Both the position numbers and the translations under genes were made by a program. Shown piece after piece: positions 55,569 to 64,000 of a stretch of 64,000 nucleotides of DNA. Source of the stretch: Nemertoderma westbladi (lineage: Eukaryota; Xenacoelomorpha; Nemertodermatida; Nemertodermatidae). Below the pieces are notes generated by a model, which saw only the letters and a program-made list of their open reading frames with translations, searched no databases and was not told where the DNA came from. Every line of letters starts with the position of its first letter. Positions within the stretch are counted from its first letter, which is position 1. The stretch lies in the NCBI GenBank assembly GCA_032718475.1, contig JAUCBJ010004174.1, positions 1 through 64,000 of the forward strand, read 5' to 3'.

Positions 55569-57073
55569 TTAGGAACCGAGAGGTTCATTAGGAACCGAGA
55601 GGTTCATTACTGTAAGAATTGTTAGCTGACTGGCTGACTGACTGATCTACAGCCAAAACTACTCTAACGATTTTGATGAAATTTTCACAGCGGCTGGATA
55701 CCGCGATTCTAAGGTCCCTGGTATGTTCCGCTATTTCGTCCATGAGCCGTGGGCTCGAAAAATAGACATAAACGAAAAAACGCCATAGGCGCAATGGTAA
55801 AATAACACCAATAACAGCTGGTGTCGTGATGAAAAATGGCTTATGTAATGCATTTCTACAGAAGGCTTAGTAATAAATCGATGAGGTTGCCAAGATTATT
55901 ATACTCAGTACACCCATACTGTTTGTATAGGCCACCACTCTCTGTCAAAGCAAACATTATTAACTGGTTGGTTTAGTTTGAAATCTAATATCGCCTCAGC
56001 TGAATTACTCTTCCCAATGCATTCTATGCGAATATCTCACTCTGCTAATGTAAGCTGAATGACTGTTACGTACACAGTGAGTTGGCTACATTAATGCCAA
56101 CATTATTGCAAAATGTTTTATTGTTGGATTACTCTCTGTCAGTCACCCCTTCAGAACATTGTATAGGGAATTTACTTTAGTTTACTCTACTGTGCCATTC
56201 AGCTGAATGGATTTGAGCGATTGCCAAGTTACAGAGTTGGATCATTCTTTGACCATAGGCAAAGACATCAAATCTTTTTAAAAATATACTTTTTCCATGT
56301 TTTTTTTTCTGACCAAAAATTTCAAAAAAAATTTTTCGTAGCCAGTACTGCCAATCGATTCGCCATAAAAAATAACGCAAAAAATTTTTTTTGCAAAATT
56401 TTAAATTACTGTAAATTTTTGGCGACTGGGGGGGGGTCAATTTTTTTCGATCCGCTATAACTCCGGAACACTTTGTCCAAATTCGATGGGGTTTTCATTT
56501 TTCAACTTAATTCGATGTCCTCTTTCAGCCTATCCATGTTTCCAAACCCCAAACAGCGCCGTTCAAAAATTAATTTTTTCCAGTTCTAGAATTTTACAAA
56601 TTTCAAAAAAGTTTCAGTATTTTATTAACGCCTTTACGGAATTCGATAGCGTTTTCGATTTTTATATTAAACGCAATATCCTGAATCTCACTAGCCTAGT
56701 TTCGCGTCACCAACGCCAAGACTTCATACTTTTTGAGGAAAATTTTTCTAGAATAATTTTTATTTAATTACATTTATCGCGATTTCTTATTACTGGTTGC
56801 ACATGAATTGATGGAGATTTCAATTTATTAACTAAACACGATATCGAGCATCGCACCAGCGTGGTTTCGAAATTCCAAAACGAGGTCTTCACTAGTTGCA
56901 GGGCGATTTTGTTCTAGAATTGAGTAACTAATAATAGATCGAATTTATTAATAATTATTGTATGAAATATGATTGTATTTTTACATAATTATTAGTTCTA
57001 TAATAATTCTCGTTGTCTCTTTTATTTGAAATAAAAAGTCGGTTCCTTATCGGGCCGCTAGGCCCGTCACTAG
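55569..57073. mobile_element. Helentron-like unit 6 (subtype B, duplicated 5' end)
   Basis: The 5' terminal ~21 bases (AGGAACCGAGAGGTTCATT) occur twice in tandem; otherwise a full subtype B unit. Confidence 0.8.
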
Positions 57074-58538
57074 TTACTGTAAGAATTGCTCGAGACTGGC
57101 TGGCTGACTGACTGATCTACAGCCAAAACTACTCTAACGATTTTGATGAAATTTTCACAGCGGCTAGATACCGCGATTCTAAGGTCCCTGGTATGTTCCG
57201 CTATTTCGTCCATGAGCCGTGGGCTCGAAAAATAGACATAAACGAAAAAACGCCATAGGCGCAATGGTAAAATAACACCAATAACAGCTGGTGTCCTGAT
57301 GAAAAATGGCTTATGTAATGGATTTCTACACAAGGCTTAGTATAAATCGATGAGGTTGCCAAGATTATTGTACTCAGTACACCCATACTGTTTGTTTAGG
57401 CCCTAGGACACTCTGTCAAAGCAAATATTAACTGGTTGGTTTAGTTTGAAATCTATTATTGCCTCAGCTGAATTACTCTTCCCAATGCAGTCTATGGAAA
57501 TATCTCACTCTGTTAATGTAAGCTGAATGACTTACGTACACAGTGTGTTGGCTACATTAATGCCAACATTATTGCAAAATGTTTTATTGTTGGATTACTC
57601 TCTGTCAGTCTCCCCTTCAGAACATTGTATAGGGAATTTACTTTAGTTTACTCTACTGTGCCATTCAGCTGAATGGATTTGAGCGATTGCCAAGTTACAG
57701 AAGAGTTGGATCATTCTCTGACCATAGGCAAAGACAAATCTTTTTAAAAATATACTTTTTCCATGTTTTTTTTTCTGACCAAAAATTTCAAAAAAAACTT
57801 TTCGTAGCCAGTACTGCCAATCGATTCGCCATCAAAAATAACGTAAAAAATTTTTTTTGCAAAATTTTAAATTACTGTAAATTTTTGGCGACTGGGGGGG
57901 TCAATTTTTTTCGATCCTCTATAACTCCGGAACGCTTTGTCCAAATTCGATGGGGTTTTTATTTTTCAACCTAATTCGATGTCCTCTTTCAGTCTATCCA
58001 TGTTTCGAAACCCCAAACCGCGCCGTTCAAAAATTAATTTTTTCTAGTTCTAGAATTTTACAAATTTCAAAAAAGTTGCAGTATTTTCATTAACGCCTTT
58101 ATGGAATTCGATAGCGTTTTCGATTTTTATATTAAACGCAATATCCTGAATCTCACTAGCCTAGTTTCGCGTCACCAATGCCAAGACTTCATACTTTTTG
58201 AGGAAAATTTTTCTAGAATAATTTTTATTTAATTACATTTATCGCGATTTATTATTACTGGTTGCACATGAATTTATGGATTTTTCAATTTATTAACTAA
58301 ACACAATATCGCGCATCGCACCAGCGTGGTTTCGAAATTCCAAAACGAGGTCTTCACTAGTTGCAGGTCGATTTTGTTCTATAATTGAGCAATTAATAAT
58401 AGATCGAATTTATTAATAATTATTGTATGAAATATGATTCTATTTTTACATAATTATTAGTTCTATACTAATTCTCGTTGTCTCTTTAATTTAAAATAAA
58501 AAGTCGGTTCCTTATCGGGCCGCTAGGCCCGTCACTAG
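57074..58538. mobile_element. Helentron-like unit 7 (subtype B, 5' hairpin deleted)
   Basis: Begins CTAG|TTACTGTAAG, so it lacks the 5' arm and hairpin, but keeps the normal 3' end. It is slightly more diverged than its neighbours. Confidence 0.8.
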
Positions 58539-60124
58539 TTAGGAACCGAGAGGTTCATTACTGTAAGAATTGTTGGCTGATTGATTGACTGGCTGGCTGA
58601 CTGACTGATCTACAGCCAAAACTTAGGAACCGAGAGGTTCATTACTGTAAGAATTGTTGGCTGATTGATTGACTGGCTGGCTGACTGACTGATCTACAGC
58701 CAAAACTACTCTAACGATTTTGATGAAATTTTCACAGCGGCTAGATACCGCGATTCTAAGGTCCCTGGTATGTTCCGCTATTTCGTCCATGAGCTGTGGG
58801 CTCGAAAAATAGACATAAACGAAAAAACGCCATAGGCGCAATGGTAAAATAACACCAATAACAGCTGGTGTCGTGATGAAAAATGGCTTATGTAATGTAA
58901 TGCATTTCTACAGAAGGCTTAGTAATAAATCGATGAGGTTGCCAAGATTATTATACTCAGTACACCCATACTGTTTGTATAGGCCACCACTCTCTGTCAA
59001 AGCAAACAATAACTGGTTGGTTTAGTTTGAAATCTAATATCGCCTCAGCTGAATTACTCTTCCCAATGCAATCTATGGGAATATCTCACTCTGCTAATGT
59101 AAGCTGAATGACTGTTAAGTACACAGTGAGATGGCTACATTAATGCCAACATTATTGCAACATGTTTTATTGTTGGATTACTCTCTGTCAGTCTCCCCTT
59201 CAGAACATTGTATAGGGAATTTACTTTAGTTTACTCTACTGTGCCATTCAGCTGAATGGATTTGAGCGATTGCCAAGTTACAGAGTTGGATCATTCTCTG
59301 ACCATAGGCAAAGACATCAAATCTTTTTAAAAATATACTTTTTCCATGTTTTTTTTTCTGACCAAAAATTTCAAAAAAAAATTTTTCGTAGCCAGTACTA
59401 CCAATCGATTCGCCATCAAAAATAACGCAAAAAATTTTTTTTGCAAAATTTTAAATTACTGTAAATTTTTGGCGACTGGGGGGGGGGTCAATTTTTTTCG
59501 ATCAGCTATAACTCCGGAACGCTTTGTCCAAATTCGATGGGGTTTTCATTTTTCAACTTAATTCGATGTCCTCTTTCAGCCTATCCATGTTTCGAAACCC
59601 CAAACAGCGCCGTTCAAAAATTAATTTTTTCTAGTTCTAGAATTTTACAAATTTCAAAAAAGTTGCAGTATTTTATTAACGCCTTTACGGAATTCGATAG
59701 CGTTTTCGATTTTTATATTAAACGCAATATCCTGAATCTCACTAGCCTAGTTTCGCGTCACCAATGCCAAGACTTCATACTTTTTGAGGAAAAATTTTCT
59801 AGAATAATTTTTATTTAATTACATTTATCGCGATTTCTTATTACTTGTTGCACATGAACTGATGGAGTTTTCAATTTATTAACTAAACACGATATCGCGC
59901 ATCGCACCAGCGTGGTTTCGAAATTCCAAAACGAGGTCTTCACTAGTTGCAGGTCGATTTTGTTCTAGAATTGAGCAACTAATAATAGATCAAATTTATT
60001 AATAATTATTGTATGAAATATGATTGTATTTTTACATAATTATTAGTTCTATACTAACTCTCGTTGTCTCTTTTATTTAAAATAAAAAGTCGGTTCCTTA
60101 TCGGGCCGCTAGGCCCGTCACTAG
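58539..60124. mobile_element. Helentron-like unit 8 (subtype B, 5' ~85 bp duplicated)
   Basis: The first ~85 bases, to CAGCCAAAAC, occur twice (58539-58622 and from 58623). The rest is a full subtype B unit. Confidence 0.8.
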
Positions 60125-61622
60125 TTAGGAACCGAGAGGTTCATTACTGTAAGAATTGTTAGCTGACTGGCTGACTGACTGGCTGGCTGACTGATCTACA
60201 GCCAAAACTACTCTAACGATTTTGATGAAATTTTCACAGCGGCTAGATACCGCGATTCTAAGGTCCCTGGTATGTTCCGCTATTTCGTCCATGAGCCGTG
60301 GGCTCGAAAAATGGACATAAACGAAAAAACGCCATAGGCGCAATGGTAAAATAACACCAATGACAGCTGGTGTCCTGATGAAAAATGGCTTATGTAATGC
60401 ATTTCTACAGAAGGCTTAGTAATAAATCGATGAGGTTGCCAAGATTATTATACTCAGTACACCCATACTGTTTGTATAGGCCACCACTCTCTGTCAAAGC
60501 AAACATTAACGGGTTGGTTTAGTTTGAAATCTAATATCGCCTCAGCTGAATTACTCTTCCCAATGCAACCTATGGGAATATCTCACTCTGCTAATGTAAG
60601 CTGAATGACTGTTACGTACACAGTGAGTTGGCTACATTAATGCCAACATTATTGCAAAATGTTTTATTGTTGGATTACTCTCTGTCAGTCTCCCCTTCAG
60701 AACATTGTATAGGGAATTTACTTTAGTTTACTCTACTGTGCCATTCAGCTGAATGGATTTGAGCGATTGCCAAGTTACAGAGTTGGATCATTCTCTGACC
60801 ATAGGCAAAGACATCAAATCTTTTTAAAAATATACTTTTTCCATGTTTTTTTTTCTGACCAAAAATTTCAAAAAAAAATTTTTCGTAGCCAGTACTGCCA
60901 ATCGATTCGCCATCAAAAATAACGCAAAAAATTTTTTTTCCAAAATTTTAAATTACTGTAAATTTTTGGCGACTGGGGGGGGGGGGTCAATTTTTTTCGA
61001 TCCGCTATAACTCCGGAACGCTTTGTCCAAATTCGATGGGGTTTTCCTTTTTCAACTTAATTCGATGTCCTCTTTCAGCCTATCCATGTTTCCAAACCCC
61101 AAACAGCGCCGTTCAAAAATTAATTTTTTCCAGTTCTAGAATTTTACAAATTTCAAAAAAGTTGCAGTATTTTATTAACGCCTTTACGGAATTCGATAGC
61201 GTTTTCGATTTTTATATTAAAGGCAATATCCTGAATCTCACTAGCCTAGTTTCGTGTCACCGATGCCAAGACTTCATACTTTTGAGGAAAATTTTTCTAG
61301 AATAATTTTTATTTAATTACATTTATCGCGATTTCTTATTAATGGTTGCACATGAATTGATGGAGTTTTCAATTTATTAACTAAACACGATATCGCGCAT
61401 CGCACCAGCGTGGTTTCGAAATTCCAAAACGAGGTCTTCACTAGTTGCATGTCGATTTTGTTCAAAAATTGAGCAACTAATAATAGATCGAATTTATTAT
61501 CAATTATTGTATGAAATATGATTGTATTTTTACATAATTATTAGTTCTATACTAATTCTCGTTGTCTCTTTTATTTAAAATAAAAAGTCGGTTCCTTATC
61601 GGGCCGCTAGGCCCGTCACTAG
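60125..61622. mobile_element. Helentron-like unit 9 (subtype B)
   Basis: Full-length unit with a longer G run (about 60974-60986). Confidence 0.8.
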
Positions 61623-62560
61623 TTAGCAAGTCGTTAGACTTGATTACTGTAAGAAAAAAAAGCTACTGGCTACTGGCTACTGGCTACTGACCTAGAGCAA
61701 AAACGGCTCTAACGATTTTGATGAAATTTTGCATGGACCATGAAAATGGATTTCTAAGGGTACTTGTGAAATCGCGGTTTAAATTGAAACATCTCAACTT
61801 GTTTTATTTCGAAAAATAGCCACAAAACACGAAATTTGCCATAGGCGAGGCGCAATGATAAAACACCAGCTGGCACTCATGAAAAATGTATAGAGATGGC
61901 CTGGTAATGCATTCAATAGGAAGGGCAACTAACAAAGAAGTATTGTCTGTGCCAAGTTTTATTATCACTCTACTCTACAACCCAGACAGTAATCAAACAA
62001 AACATTAACTGGTTTAGCTGGGTATTACAGTCTCAGCTGAATAACTCTTCCCAATGCATCCTTGCTATGTTAATTAATTGGCGTGCAAGCTAAATGACTG
62101 TTAGTTAAACAGTGTGTTGGCTACACAGTGTATTGTACTATGCTCTCATTGCATTATTGTTTTATTTTGAAATCTTTGCGCCAACATTAATACTGTGGAG
62201 GCTGTATGTTGATAAGGCTGCATGTTTACTCAGCTTCATAATGATTCTCCATAAGGCTAACATTATAGTTTGAAATATAAAAATCTGTTATTATAATTGT
62301 TGTATTTAATTAATATCGTGGTTTACATTGAACAGTGTAAATTGTTTATCGCGGTTTACATTGAAACATCTCAACTTGTTTATTTATTACTAAAATAAGA
62401 ACGAATTTGTCTTATCACTTCTTGTGCGCGATTGTATTGAATTCATGACAACTGCTATTATTATTATTAATCAATTGACACCTCGACTCCTCTCTGAGAC
62501 TCCGACTACTCTATCCGATAGAATAAAATAGTCATTTCGCTAACTGCTCTCTATCTTACG
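61623..62560. mobile_element. Helentron-like unit 10 (subtype A 5' end, 3' end not identified)
   Basis: Starts with the subtype A hairpin TTAGCAAGTCGTTAGACTTG, then ATTACTGTAAG and a diverged 5' segment. The body resembles unit 4 (AACACCAGCTGGCACTCATG). No terminal stem-loop plus CTAG was found before the palindrome array, so the limit is approximate. Confidence 0.6.
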
Positions 62561-62626
62561 GTGGCTGAAAGCGGCCAAAATAATTCACTACTTTTTTAAT
62601 TTTTAATTTGATCAACATTTTTTTCT

Positions 62627-62960
62627 TGAATTTCAACCCGGGTTGAAATTAATATCAACCCGGGTTGAAATTAATATCAACCCGGGTTGAAATTAATATC
62701 AACCCGGGTTGAAATTAATATCAACCCGGGTTGAAATTAATATCAACCCGGGTTGAAATTAATATCAACCCGGGTTGAAATTAATATCAACCCGGGTTGA
62801 AATTAATATCAACCCGGGTTGAAATTAATATCAACCCGGGTTGAAATTAATATCAACCCGGGTTGAAATTAATATCAACCCGGGTTGAAATTAATATCAA
62901 CCCGGGTTGAAATTAATATCAACCCGGGTTGAAATTAATATCAACCCAGGTTGAAATTGA
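62627..62960. repeat. 22-bp tandem array of CCCGGG palindromes, 15 units
   Basis: Fourteen apparently identical units plus a last one with CCCAGG. Each holds the perfect 18-bp palindrome TTTCAACCCGGGTTGAAA and an AATTAATA linker. Two-fold symmetric sites at a two-helical-turn period suggest cooperative binding of a dimeric protein; that is inference. It lies about 220 bp upstream of the open frame at 63178. Confidence 0.97.
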
Positions 62961-63177
62961 ATTATTCGTACCGGTACTGTAGAATGTAATATGAGGTAAT
63001 GTCATGTTGTAGGAGTAGGAGTAGAGCTGTAGTCTGCAGTCTGTAGAGGCAGAGACTGAGAGAGGCTGAGAGGTTGGCTTATCACAGTATCAGTGCAGTA
63101 CTGCAGTACCAGTGACGGTGCTACGGTGCTTGGTCAGTTCCAGTTGGTAACCTAATTCTGTAATTCACGATCTAAAA
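62961..63177 (+). promoter_or_regulatory. Presumed promoter/5' UTR of the right-hand frame
   Basis: Changes from AT-rich DNA to mixed, GAG/CAG-rich sequence with ACCGGTAC and CAGTACTGCAGTAC palindromic motifs. No TATA box is clear. An in-frame TAA near 63148 precedes the ATG at 63178. Confidence 0.35.
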
Positions 63178-64000
63178 ATGAGTAGGCCCAGTCCTAATAG
63201 TAGGCCTAGTGTTACTGGTGAATTAGGACTACCGGCACCATTGCCTATTACTCACGAACGACGACGGTTATTATCGGAGTTAAGAAGTTACATAAACCTT
63301 GGTGTTGAAGACATTAATCGTGTCACTGGTCGGAGCGACGGCGTTACCTGTAGGCTTACTAGCGGCACATCTAGAATGGTTACCGGTACCGGTACTGAAA
63401 GTGAAACGGCTTCTGATTCCGGCGATTCATCGGATAATGATTTTCGAGATGAGACAACGCGTTTGCGTCGGATACCTTCGACTACCGATACTGATAGGCT
63501 TCACCTTCCCTCACGCTCGTCCTCAAGTCATTTGCGCAACTCTCGTAGATTTTCGCGCGCGAAGAATAGGCCTCTGATAGGGAGCCTAGGTAAAGTTGGT
63601 CGGCCTTCTCAATCGACTAAAGTTGTTATCGTTAAACTTAAAGTTCGTTACATTAATTCCACGAATGCAGATAGCATCACCATTAGAAAGCCCTTGGGTG
63701 AGAGTAATTCTTTGAAGATGAGTCTACCAATGGATGCGAACTTATCGGTCGTTAAAAAGTTGATTCTCAATAAAATATTTATTGAAGAGCATAACCGTTG
63801 TTTGAGGGAGCAAGGATTTCCCTCAAACCGTAATTCTTATTCGTTTCAATTAACTAACTTACAAGGCGAGAAACTTAAGCCAAAGTTTTGTTCCCTTCGA
63901 CAGTATACATTGGAGCGGTGTGTTTTAGGATCCTTAAAAATCGCTGTTGTTGGAGAATTGCCCGAAGAGGATACCGGTAATGAGTTGGAGAACGATTCAA
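63178..64000 (+). CDS. Unrecognised protein, N-terminal 274 codons (continues past the window)
   Basis: An unbroken frame from ATG 63178 to the last base. Residues 1-30 are Ser/Pro/Arg-rich (MSRPSPNSRPSVTGELGLPA). Residues 30-50 are a helical segment (ERRRLLSELRSYINLGVEDI). An acidic Ser/Asp stretch (SDSGDSSDNDFRDETTRLRR) and a basic stretch follow. From about residue 145 a folded-looking region has KVVIVKLKVRYIN, an alternating beta pattern, then LSVVKKLILNKIFIEEHNRC and RCVLGSLKIAVVGELPE. The beta-rich start followed by a helix is loosely like a ubiquitin-type fold, but I recognise no family. There is no splice donor that must be used. Codon content looks genuine, and the 22-bp palindrome array lies just upstream. 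It could be a host gene's first exon or the first gene of a mobile element. Confidence 0.65.
   Translation, partial: MSRPSPNSRPSVTGELGLPAPLPITHERRRLLSELRSYINLGVEDINRVTGRSDGVTCRLTSGTSRMVTGTGTESETASDSGDSSDNDFRDETTRLRRIPSTTDTDRLHLPSRSSSSHLRNSRRFSRAKNRPLIGSLGKVGRPSQSTKVVIVKLKVRYINSTNADSITIRKPLGESNSLKMSLPMDANLSVVKKLILNKIFIEEHNRCLREQGFPSNRNSYSFQLTNLQGEKLKPKFCSLRQYTLERCVLGSLKIAVVGELPEEDTGNELENDS

Noticed and set aside
47461-61305. Recurrent short frames in the Helentron-like units (MRLWRFFVYVYFSS on minus; MGFSFFNLIRCPLSAYP on plus)
   Set aside because: They recur only because the units are copies of each other; length changes freely at the G run and ends, and no domain is visible.

Overview
The window looks like nuclear DNA of an invertebrate animal. 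The reasons are spliced exons with GT-AG borders, an AT-rich background, a BEL/Pao LTR retrotransposon, non-LTR (LINE) fragments, a piggyBac-type element, Helitron-like rolling-circle elements and several kb-scale minisatellites. The species cannot be named from the sequence. No bacterial operons, CRISPR arrays, rRNA or tRNA genes were seen.

Layout. (1) 0-4.5 kb: a small plus-strand gene for a cysteine-rich single-pass membrane protein (692-1135) lies beside minus-strand exons ending in a leucine-rich-repeat (LRR) exon (1337-1560, 3328-3725), with 30-bp and 27-bp minisatellites in the intron. (2) 4.5-23.3 kb: a minisatellite of about 21-bp units is split by a ~15.9 kb minus-strand BEL/Pao element. 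It has two LTR copies, gag, protease, RT, RNase H and integrase, plus an unusual ~4 kb extra reading frame with Cys/His clusters between pol and the 3' LTR. Stops and frameshifts break it. (3) 23.3-45.3 kb: further minus-strand exons (24.5, 26.8, 33.9-34.0, 34.4-34.9, 43.0, 43.1-43.2, 43.7-45.0 and 45.2-45.3 kb) encode Ser/Arg/Lys/Asp-rich low-complexity protein. Many junction phases agree, so they may belong to one long gene or a few adjacent genes ending in the LRR exons. Between them lie a 6.5 kb satellite of 54-bp units, a 234-bp hairpin element, a 1.8 kb piggyBac-like non-autonomous element and scrambled LINE pieces. (4) 45.5-47.5 kb: the 5' part of a second, gag-like retroelement. (5) 47.5-62.5 kb: about ten head-to-tail Helentron-like units of about 1.5 kb, one carrying an (AGCCG)n block. 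(6) 62.6-64 kb: 15 copies of a 22-bp unit with a CCCGGG-centred palindrome, then a 274-codon open frame that runs off the window and matches nothing I recognise.

Main points of interest. The 54-bp satellite appears to be an amplified exon/intron border, so each of ~120 units carries the same 5' splice site on the minus strand. The rolling-circle units have terminal arms that differ between subtypes but stay complementary at both ends. The BEL element carries a large extra 3' reading frame. The palindrome array and its neighbouring frame may be the left part of an undescribed mobile element or gene. All family assignments are by eye; no database search was possible.
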